Part shown: one piece after another, positions 33,622-42,000 of the stretch | How positions within the stretch are numbered: position 1 is the stretch's first letter | How the letters are laid out: every line of letters begins with the position of its first letter | Origin: Glaciibacter superstes DSM 21135 | GTDB lineage: Bacteria; Actinomycetota; Actinomycetes; Actinomycetales; Microbacteriaceae | Assembly (NCBI RefSeq): GCF_000421145.1 | Contig: NZ_ATWH01000003.1 | Location: 124,001-188,000, forward strand | Length of the DNA: 64,000 nt | Direction of reading: 5' to 3' | The notes under the pieces: model-generated | The model's database searches: none | Told to the model about the DNA's origin: nothing | What the model saw: the letters and a program-made list of their open reading frames with translations, nothing else | Program-made: the position numbers and the translations under genes

Positions 33622-34299
33622 TCAGGTGACGACGAAGAACTGGTCCGCGATCTCCACCCGCGAACCGCGCGGTACCAGATAGCGTCGCCCCGGCTCACAC
33701 CGCAGCGACGTTCCGTCACTCCGGCGCACGACGGTGCCGTTTCCGGAAAACCGGTCGCTGACCCAGAGCTCGCCGTCGTGCTGGCCGAACTCCAGATGGC
33801 TCTTCGACACCGACATCCCGACATCGGCGACCTGGATGAGGTGATCGAAGTACTCGGTCGGCTGCGGGAGCGGACGTCGCCCGATCAGGCCAGACCCTGT
33901 CACCGACACAGTCTCGCCAGTGCTGAACTGCAGCACGAACGTCTCACCTGCCGGCCCAGACGCGACCGGCACGACGGCGGGCGTCGCCACGGGAACATCC
34001 GGCACCTGAACATCCTGTACTGGAACGCCCGCCACCTCGACGCCTGGCACTGGCGCAGCCGGAACCTGAGCGCCCGGCAGCGGCGCCTCTGATGCCGGCA
34101 CATCGAACGTCGGCGTCGGCACCGGTACCTCCACTGGCACCGAGATGAAAGCCGGTGGCAGCGGCAGGATGATCGTCGTGTCAGACGGACGCGGGTCTGG
34201 GCGCTTCCTCGTCAGCGGAGTCGCCGTCGTAGAGCTGCCGCACTCGCCGCAGAACATCGCACCGACCGGTAGTTCAGACTGACAAATCCGGCACTTCAC
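33622..34299 (-). CDS. Zinc-ribbon and FHA-domain protein
   Basis: 225 residues. The N-terminus is a zinc ribbon (C-R-I-C ... C-G-E-C), then a long Pro/Val/Ala-rich linker with V-P-V/V-Q-V-P-D repeats (about 45-115), then a C-terminal FHA domain (G-L-I-G-R-R-P, S-V-S-K-S-H-L-E-F, N-G-T-V-V) able to bind phosphothreonine. It probably reads phosphorylation by the cluster's kinase. The ATG overlaps the stop of the transglutaminase-like gene by 4 bases (ATGA 34299-34296). Confidence 0.9.
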   Translation of the reverse strand: MKCRICQSELPVGAMFCGECGSSTTATPLTRKRPDPRPSDTTIILPLPPAFISVPVEVPVPTPTFDVPASEAPLPGAQVPAAPVPGVEVAGVPVQDVQVPDVPVATPAVVPVASGPAGETFVLQFSTGETVSVTGSGLIGRRPLPQPTEYFDHLIQVADVGMSVSKSHLEFGQHDGELWVSDRFSGNGTVVRRSDGTSLRCEPGRRYLVPRGSRVEIADQFFVVT

Positions 34300-36716
34300 G
34301 GCCGCGCTCCTTCTCCGCCGGTACCGGCACTGTCTTCACCTGCACTGTGTTCACCGGCACCGTGTTCACCGAGTCTGCCTGCGCTCGGACTTCGGGTAAC
34401 GGAACCACCGGCATCTCCAGCGTACCCACGGAACGAGCGCAGCGAGAGCCGCGCCCGGAGGCGCTGGACGCGCGTGCGTCCTTCGCCGAACGACCGGCGC
34501 AACTCGTCCACCGTGCGCCACACTTCGTCGGCGTCCGCTCCGGTTCCTCCCTCCGGCGAGAATACGGCACGATCGACAACGGATGCCAGTACCAGCGGCC
34601 GCATACCGCCGGCGGCTTCTGCAAACTCGGTTCGTGTCGCGGCGGCGGGCGCTTCGATGCCGTAGTCGACGGCGGTGTCCGCGAACTCTCTCCACCCACC
34701 GCTGATGCGACGCCCGGTGTCCGACTCCGTGGAGCGGAGTCTCCTGCGCCGCACCTTGGCGGCGATGACCGCCAGGAACGGCGCGAGCAGGATAGCCAGT
34801 GCGAGAATCGACCAGCCGGCGACGACGAGGGCTGTGCCGAGGAATGCCAGCCACGGATTCGGTGGCGCAGGCGGATCCTTCTGTGTGTTCTCCGGCGGAG
34901 TCAGGTCGCGTTCAGGGAGCGGGTCCTCGGCGGGGGGCGGCACGACAGATTGCGGCCTGGCCACAACGGTGGGGTCGTCGGGCTCCTTCGCCGGAACATC
35001 TCGCACGGGTGGTGTCGGGTCGATGGCCAGCCAGCCCGCCCCTGCGGCCTGGACTTCGATCCAGGCACTGATGTCTGCACCGGTCATCGTGACAGGGGCG
35101 TCTCCCGCTGCATCTGGTGCGAAGCCGATGACGACCCTCGCCGGAAATCCGAGCTCGCGGGCGATCAGTGCGGCGGCCACTGAATACTGTTCCTCGTCGC
35201 CGAGCATCGGCCGTTCCGCGAACAACTGGGCAATGCGGTCGGCACCGTGTCCTGATCTGCTGACCGGTTCGTGGTCACCACCGTGGCTGATGTACCCCTC
35301 GGCGCGGAGTCCGTCGATGGCGGCCTGGAGCTGAACGCCGGGAGGGTCATCGGCGTTGACGTACCGTGCCACGGCGTCACTGACGCCGGCAGGCAGGATC
35401 CCGATCTCCGGTACGGTCGCCGTCCCCGGCCGCAGGCGAGAGAGATCATCTGGCGCAGTGGGGACGACCGACTCGCTCTTGTAGCGATCCCCAGCGTGCA
35501 GTCCGCCGAGCACAGCCGCCGTGCCGCTGTTGTCGTTGTAGTAGAAGGAATCCTGTCGCGCTTCGGCGGAGTCCCCCGTGAACTCAATGCTCTGCAGCTG
35601 GCCGATGCCGGGAACCCAGGCGCCGGAGTATCCGTCGACGGTGACATCAACGCGCACCGTGATCCCGTCCACTCCGCTCTGGTCGAGTCGGTACGGCAGG
35701 CGCGTGAACGAACCGGACGCACTGTCGACCTCCTCACTGCCGACTGCGTAGACGACCCCGTCGTAGCTGTCGAGCGTCGCTATACGCAGTCGCGCTCCGG
35801 CCGGCAGCCCGTCAACCGTGAGCAGGGGCTCATCGGCAGACCCTGACTGCAGGTAGGCGCGAAAGCCGCTGAGGGGACTCGGGTAGTCTCGCGGGTCGAA
35901 CGGCTGTTGAACCCTCGCACGCACCACGTCTCGCTGCGCCTGCGCCGGAAGCGCAATCGCCCCTGCAGCACCTGCCGCGAGTGCGATGGCGATGATGATG
36001 GCGGCACTGACGAGCGACCGGGCAGCGGCAAGCCGTCGATCGGCCGGCGATTCGATCGTGCCGGGAGACTGCTGCATGGTCATTCGCACTGCAATGCGCC
36101 GCTTCTGCCAGCGCAACCACAACAGCCAGGAGAGTACGCCGACGAGCAGGGCGAGGCCGACCTCCACCGGAAATGATGCCTCGGTTGGGCCGAGTGCGAT
36201 GCCGGCCAGGAACACCGCGATGGGCGCCAGTACCGCCAACTCGCCGTGCTGTGAACGCACGGCGATCGACAGTCCGATCACCGTCGAAACAAGCACCAGG
36301 ATGAGAAGGGGCACCAGCAGGGACTGGTAGTCACCGACCGGAAGCACGATCGTCACCAGCTGCTTCCAGCTGAGAGCGCTCGCGGCGATCAGCTCGACAA
36401 TTCCGTCAGCGGACGGCAAGACCTTCCCTATCGCGAGCCCGGGGATAGCGAGCGGAACGCCCACGAGCAGGTAACCACCGACGGTCGCCGCAACGCTCGC
36501 CCACCCCGGCCAGCCCCAGGCCGCGCCGAGGATGGCAATCAGCGCGCCGAGCGCGAAAGCCGCAGCCACCACGACGACAAACTGGCTGCTCTGGTACACC
36601 GGCCAGAAGGTCCAGGCCGCGACCATTGTCGTCACGGCCAGGGCGATGGTGTTCCCCACGACCAGACCCCCGTTGTGCCTGCGCCTGGCCTTGCGTTGCG
36701 TGCGGCGTCCGGTCAT
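34296..36716 (-). CDS. Transglutaminase-fold membrane protein lacking catalytic residues
   Basis: 806 residues from ATG 36716, which overlaps the DUF58 stop (ATGA); a longer frame to 36905 lies inside the DUF58 gene and is rejected. About seven membrane helices in the first 280 residues and another near 660 frame an external transglutaminase-like domain (about 400-580). The motif that normally holds the catalytic Cys (G-x-C-x-Q) reads G-D-E508-E-Q, and the normal H-A-W reads S550-A-W; only the Asp (D566, A-I-D-P-T-P) remains. The domain is therefore probably non-catalytic, a binding or structural module. C-terminal cytosolic tail is followed by a Gly/Glu/Ser-rich repeat. Part of the kinase-Fn3-AAA-DUF58-transglutaminase operon. 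Confidence 0.9.
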   Translation of the reverse strand: MTGRRTQRKARRRHNGGLVVGNTIALAVTTMVAAWTFWPVYQSSQFVVVVAAAFALGALIAILGAAWGWPGWASVAATVGGYLLVGVPLAIPGLAIGKVLPSADGIVELIAASALSWKQLVTIVLPVGDYQSLLVPLLILVLVSTVIGLSIAVRSQHGELAVLAPIAVFLAGIALGPTEASFPVEVGLALLVGVLSWLLWLRWQKRRIAVRMTMQQSPGTIESPADRRLAAARSLVSAAIIIAIALAAGAAGAIALPAQAQRDVVRARVQQPFDPRDYPSPLSGFRAYLQSGSADEPLLTVDGLPAGARLRIATLDSYDGVVYAVGSEEVDSASGSFTRLPYRLDQSGVDGITVRVDVTVDGYSGAWVPGIGQLQSIEFTGDSAEARQDSFYYNDNSGTAAVLGGLHAGDRYKSESVVPTAPDDLSRLRPGTATVPEIGILPAGVSDAVARYVNADDPPGVQLQAAIDGLRAEGYISHGGDHEPVSRSGHGADRIAQLFAERPMLGDEEQYSVAAALIARELGFPARVVIGFAPDAAGDAPVTMTGADISAWIEVQAAGAGWLAIDPTPPVRDVPAKEPDDPTVVARPQSVVPPPAEDPLPERDLTPPENTQKDPPAPPNPWLAFLGTALVVAGWSILALAILLAPFLAVIAAKVRRRRLRSTESDTGRRISGGWREFADTAVDYGIEAPAAATRTEFAEAAGGMRPLVLASVVDRAVFSPEGGTGADADEVWRTVDELRRSFGEGRTRVQRLRARLSLRSFRGYAGDAGGSVTRSPSAGRLGEHGAGEHSAGEDSAGTGGEGARP
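34332..34373 (-). repeat. 15-bp tandem repeat near the 3' end of the transglutaminase-like gene
   Basis: gtcttcacctgcact, gtgttcaccggcacc, gtgttcaccgag start at 34332, 34347 and 34362. They encode a Gly-Glu-His/Asp-Ser-Ala-type tail shortly before the stop codon. Confidence 0.75.
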
Positions 36717-38017
36717 GCCGCGCTCCGCCTGGCGAGACTCTTCTGGAGGTCTTCCAGGAAGCCGATGGTGAGCACGCTCAGTTCGGCGACCCGGTTCATG
36801 CGGGGAACTGCTTCCGGCTCGCAGACCACCGCAACAACCTCGACGCCCGATGGGAACCGGGTCGAGGCGGCACGGAGCTGAGTGAGGGTCGTCGCCGAAC
36901 CGCACACCAGGAACGCCACGGAGATACCACCGACGCTCTCCGCCGCCACGCTCGCCAGCCCGGTGAGCGGGAGGGCAGCGTTCGAAAGGTCGACGATGCT
37001 CAGGTCGTCTAGGAGCCGAGTGCGCGTCACTGTGCTGAGCTGCTGCATCGTGTGCACCTGGCGCCTGGCGAATTCCGGAGTGAGCGCGCTGGCCACTACC
37101 GACACCGTCCTGGCATCGCGGATCGCGCGCACACCGAGCGAACCGGTGACGCTCACAGCCAACTCGAACTCGTCATCCGTCACGTAGTCAGACTCGGCCA
37201 GGCTCAGCGCAACCATCAGGTGGCTTCGACGGGACTCCTCGAACTGCCGCACCATGTACCGGCCGGTCTTCGCCGTGCTCTTCCAGTGGATCGTGCGCCG
37301 CTCATCCCCCGGCATGTACTCGCGCAGGGCGTGGAACGAGACGTCGCTCGGGGTGAGGTCCCTGGTCGGAATCCCCTCAAGGTCGCGGATGAACCCCGTG
37401 CTCATGCTCGGAATCGGAATGGTGCGCGGGTGCACGTACAACGAGATCCGCTCTGCCCAGACGCGTTCCTTGCGAAACAGCCCGATCGGGTCGCCGCGAA
37501 CTGTTCGCACCGGTCCGATTCCAATCACACCGCGCCGGCGCGTCGGCACGATGAACACGTCTTCGAACTCTGCCCCGTGCCGCAGGCTCGGCATGAGGAA
37601 CTCCGCAAGCCCGGTGCCGATCGGAACTTCGACCTTCACACCCGGCAGCCGGCCTTTGGTCGGGTTCACCACACTCACCTGGCCGAGAACCCTGTCGCCG
37701 ACGACGGCCCTGGTCTCCGGCAGGGACAAACGGATGCTGTACGCGTTGCGCCCGATCAGGTAAAGCACCGTCGCGAGAACAAGGACCAGCCCGGCCCAGG
37801 CGATCGCAACGAGTTCGAGCCAGCCGAGCGTGTACCCGAGCACAAACGACACCACGACGGCGGCGAGCACGCTCCAGCCCATCCCCGTGACAACTGACCC
37901 GACAACGCGCGCACCGGTGGTGACCAGCGTCCTGGCTGAGCGCCAGGCTCGCACGCAACGAACGACGGCGTCGGCCAGGAAGCCGTCGCCGCCAGAGGTC
38001 GCCGCAGCCTGGCTCAC
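36713..38017 (-). CDS. DUF58-domain membrane protein
   Basis: 434 residues. Two membrane helices near the N-terminus (about residues 45-90), then a beta-rich part and the DUF58 hallmark F-H-A-L-R-E-Y-M-P-G-D-E-R-R-T-I-H-W-K (about 245-265). DUF58 proteins resemble von Willebrand A domains and are nearly always next to a MoxR ATPase, with which they act as chaperone/assembly systems. The GTG start overlaps the moxR stop (GTGA 38017-38014), which is expected for that pair. Confidence 0.93.
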   Translation of the reverse strand: MSQAAATSGGDGFLADAVVRCVRAWRSARTLVTTGARVVGSVVTGMGWSVLAAVVVSFVLGYTLGWLELVAIAWAGLVLVLATVLYLIGRNAYSIRLSLPETRAVVGDRVLGQVSVVNPTKGRLPGVKVEVPIGTGLAEFLMPSLRHGAEFEDVFIVPTRRRGVIGIGPVRTVRGDPIGLFRKERVWAERISLYVHPRTIPIPSMSTGFIRDLEGIPTRDLTPSDVSFHALREYMPGDERRTIHWKSTAKTGRYMVRQFEESRRSHLMVALSLAESDYVTDDEFELAVSVTGSLGVRAIRDARTVSVVASALTPEFARRQVHTMQQLSTVTRTRLLDDLSIVDLSNAALPLTGLASVAAESVGGISVAFLVCGSATTLTQLRAASTRFPSGVEVVAVVCEPEAVPRMNRVAELSVLTIGFLEDLQKSLARRSAA

Positions 38018-38985
38018 ACCTGGGGCCGTTCATTCGGCGGCGGGGTCTCGAGCAGGATCTGGGCGATGACACTCGATGCGGTGACCCCGTCGAACTCAGC
38101 CTCAGCGTCGAGAACCAGCCGGTGAGCGAGAACAGGCTCAGCCAACGCCTTGACGTCGTCTGGGATGACGTAGTGCCTGCCGTTTGCCGCTGCGAGCGTC
38201 TTCGCCGTCCGCACCAGGGCGAGTGCGCCGCGCACGCTGGCGCCGAGCCTCGTCTCCCGTGCAACGCGGGTTGCCTCGATGAGCCTCGACACGTAGTCGT
38301 TGATCGCGGCGTCGACGAACACCGTGCGAGCAAGCGCTGCCAGTTCGACGACCGACTCGGCGGAGATCACCGCGGGCACGACAACATCGTGGGCGCGTTG
38401 ATCGGCTCCCTCGAGAATTCGGATGGTCGACGAGTGGTCAGGGTATCCGATCGAAGCCTTCATGATGAAACGGTCGAGTTGCGCCTCAGGCAGGCGGTAG
38501 GTGCCCGCCTGTTCGATCGGGTTCTGGGTGGCGATCACCATGAACGGTGCCGCCACCGGGTGAGTCACGCCATCAGCGGTGACCTGGCCCTCCTCCATCA
38601 CCTCGAGTAGTGCCGCCTGGGTCTTCGGGCTCGCGCGGTTGATCTCGTCGGCGAGCACGATGTTCGCGAACACCGGTCCACGGTGAAACTCGAACGCCCC
38701 GGTCGACTGGTCGTAGATGCTCACTCCGGTGATGTCGCCAGGGAGGAGGTCAGGCGTGAACTGCACGCGGTTGCCGATCCCCCGCACGCTCTGGGCCATG
38801 GCTCTGGCCAGCGAGGTCTTCCCCGTGCCTGGCACATCTTCGAGAAGCAGGTGACCCTCGCTGAGCAGCGCGGTGAACGACAGTCGGATGACGTGCTGCT
38901 TGCCCAGCAGCACCTGGTCGACCCCGCGCACCAGCCGTTCGAAGACGTCGGCGAACTGGGTGGCCTGCTCTGGGGTCATCATCAT
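38014..38985 (-). CDS. MoxR-family AAA+ ATPase
   Basis: 323 residues. Walker A D-V-P-G-T-G-K-T-S, Walker B I-V-L-A-D-E-I-N-R-A, sensor 1 A-T-Q-N-P-I-E-Q and the lid region (L-D-R-F-I-M-K) are all present. MoxR ATPases remodel or load vWA/DUF58 partners; here the DUF58 gene follows with a 4-base overlap. It starts 54 bases after the Fn3 surface-protein gene. Confidence 0.95.
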   Translation of the reverse strand: MMMTPEQATQFADVFERLVRGVDQVLLGKQHVIRLSFTALLSEGHLLLEDVPGTGKTSLARAMAQSVRGIGNRVQFTPDLLPGDITGVSIYDQSTGAFEFHRGPVFANIVLADEINRASPKTQAALLEVMEEGQVTADGVTHPVAAPFMVIATQNPIEQAGTYRLPEAQLDRFIMKASIGYPDHSSTIRILEGADQRAHDVVVPAVISAESVVELAALARTVFVDAAINDYVSRLIEATRVARETRLGASVRGALALVRTAKTLAAANGRHYVIPDDVKALAEPVLAHRLVLDAEAEFDGVTASSVIAQILLETPPPNERPQV

Positions 38986-39038
38986 TGCGCGGTATCTCTC
39001 GTCTCGCTGGGTCCGTCGAGTGCGTACGTCGGCCGGGG

Positions 39039-42000
39039 TTACTTGTCGTAGTCGAAGGACTGACCGTCGACGGTTACGCTCAGCCGTACTGTACCCGTTG
39101 TCGGGTACGGTCCTGGCACGGTGCAGGTCGTGGCGCCGTCAACGGCGGTACCGACAGCATCCGGCGCATCCAGCGCGAAGCACCGGTAGTCGGCGACCAT
39201 CCCTGGATTGGCGGGCCCGTTGGTCCAGCTGACGACTCCCGTTGCAGGGTCGTACGCGACTCCGGTCACCGTCAGGTCGACTGAGGCCTCGTCTGCGGTG
39301 AACGTGGTCCAGTCCCCACAGCTTCCCCAGAAGGTGCAGCCGCGCAGTTGGAACTGGGCAGCGGCACCGAACGGCAGTCCGAGGATCTCCCGTGGCCAGC
39401 CGCTACCGCTGAACTGCGCGCCATCACCGGTGTCGGCCACCTTGCGAATGCGGTAGCTGCTGAAACCTCCGGAGACGCCGGTCACCTGGTAGTCCCACGC
39501 CTGGCCCCTGTTTGCCATGCTGCCTTCGACGCCTTCCACCGGTCCGGGCGCGGGGCGGAGGACAACCCGTTCGGTGACCGGGGAGTTCACACAGGCCGCG
39601 CCGTTGTAACCCCAGACGACGAAGTAGTAGGTGGCGCCGGTCGTCGTAAGATTCGTGAACTTGTAGCTTGTCGTATCCCCGGAGACAGTCGCCTGTTCCT
39701 CGACCGCACCACCTATGGTCGGCGCTTTCACGGTCCCAGGCGCAGGTGTGCCGACCGCGCACGCCTGCGGGCCGGTCGGCACCTGACCGCTCGACAGCCG
39801 TTGCACGTAATAGCCTCCGACGGCGTTGCCATTGGGGTCGAACCGATCCCACGACACCGTTACGGTGCCGTCGCCCGCGTTGCTGTCCGCCCAGATTCGT
39901 GCGGCGCGCGGGGCACCGTACGGTATGCCATTCGCGTCTGCGTGGTTCCAGGCGGCGAGCGCCGGGTACGCGTCGTTCATCGGTGTGACGGAAACCGGCA
40001 CTTCGGTGCCGTTGGACAGTCCGCCGACATCGATGCTGCAGGATGCCGCGGTGCACGACGGGCCACTGGCGGCGACCTGCTGTTCTGCACCGTTCACGAT
40101 GACCTGGTACCTGCGTACCGCAGTACCCGCCCCGGCAACCGCGACGGTGTCCCAACTCACCCGGAGCGCGCCGTCGAGTGGAGCCGCCTTCATGCCGGTG
40201 GGTGCGGCCGGCACAACGTCAGACCAAACCGGACTGCCCAGCGTCGTCGGCGCAGACAGACCGATGGCGTTGCGGGCGGCAACGGACACGGTCACGGCGT
40301 TGTCCTGGCCATTGCCCCGGGTGGTTATGGTGCAGGTCGTCGACTGGCAGACTGTGGTGCCGACCGGGTTGCCTGACATGCCCCGCAGCGTGACCTCGTA
40401 CCCGCTGATCGGCGAGTTGTTGTAGGCGCCGGGGTTGAACGCCAGAGTGAGCGTGCCGTCCCCGAAGCCGGTCATTCGCAGTCCGGTCACCGGGTCCGGC
40501 TTGTCCTGCACAGAGATGCGCACCGTGCCCCATGCGTATCGGTCCGGGTCCCCGGTGGCATCTGCAACCTGGTATTGCAGGTTGGTGTCAACGGCCGGCG
40601 CGTCGTCGGCCACCCGAACGGAGAGGGTGCTGTTGTCGGCGCTCGGCGTGATCGCGACACCCGCAGGCAGCGAGGCGCTGTCAAGGCCTCGCACTGCTAC
40701 CACGGAGAGAGGGACAGCTGGGAACGGGTTCGTTGCGCCGTCATTGGCGAGTACGTCAACCGGGGTGCTCTGGCCTCGCGGTGCAATGGCCGTGTCGGCC
40801 GCTGGTACTGCCAGGGGTCGCGTTGAGGCGACGACGCGCAGGTCTATGCGCCCCGCCCTGCCATCGCCTGCGTCGTCGGAAACGCCGATGGTCAGGGCGC
40901 TCTGTGACCCCTTCCGCGTTCCCGCCACTGCCTTGATGGTCAGCTTCTGCCCGTCGAGCGACCAGGTGAACCCTTCGGGCTTCGGCTCGAGAACCTGATA
41001 TCGCAGGGCCGCCAGGTCGTCGGGGTACGGGTAGGTTGTGAGCTTGACCAGGTCGAGCACCCGCTCCCCGTCTGGCTGAACCTCGATGAGTGCCCCGCCG
41101 AATGCCGGGGGCTGGTTGTCGCGCGGAGTGACCTCGATCGGCAGGACGATCGTTGCCGTCCTGGCATCCTTCGCGTCGGCCGATGCGCCGTCAGTGACTT
41201 CAAACGAGATGGATGCCGGTCCGAAATACTTGTCGGCACTGGCGAAGACCAGCGTTCCGGCATCCTTCACCAGCGACGTTCCGTCTGCGTGCGTCGCCCG
41301 CACAATGCTGGCGTCGGTCAGGCGCACCTTCTTGCCAGACGCCGCAACGACAAAGTCGTTGACCGCGATGGTGAGCGTCGACCCGCTCGGAATCCGAAGA
41401 TCCTTGGCATCCTTCTTCAGTTGCGGAAGGGCATCATCGAAGCCGGGAACCCAGATGAAGGCGTAGGAGACCACCGAAGCGTCGTCTGGGTGGCTGACGG
41501 CGAACGGAACGATCTGGCTCTCATCTGCGATGGTCACCCTGACCCGCCCTGCTGCCGTGATGGACGCCCGTTCGCGATATCCGGGCAGCACCGACAGTTC
41601 GAGGCTGGACGACGGGCCGTCGGCAAAGAAGACATTGGCGAGTACGTCGACGTCGATAGTCTTGCGGTCCAGGATGTCGGAGAGCCCGAGCACGGTGTCG
41701 TGGGCATCTGGCCTGGCCAACGGCGCATCCGCGCTCGCCACCACCGTGAGGAAGTTCGAACTCGTGCCTCCACGCTCGTTCTGGATCTCGTAGATGAAGC
41801 CGTAACGGCCTTCGGTTTTCGGCACGCTGACCTTGACGGCGTCGCCGTCAACCGAAGCAGTGCCATCGGAGGCAGAGCCGTCGGATCCTGCGGCTTCCAC
41901 CTCCGTCACCACCAGTTCGCCGCCGTCCGGGTCTGAGTCGTTCCCGAGCACGCGCACCCAGACAGTCCCGCCTGGCCGGGCCAGAACCTCGTCTGGTGCG

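Noticed and set aside
36717..36905. Upstream extension of the transglutaminase-like gene
   Set aside because: Lies inside the DUF58 coding region; ATG 36716 with ATGA overlap is far more natural.
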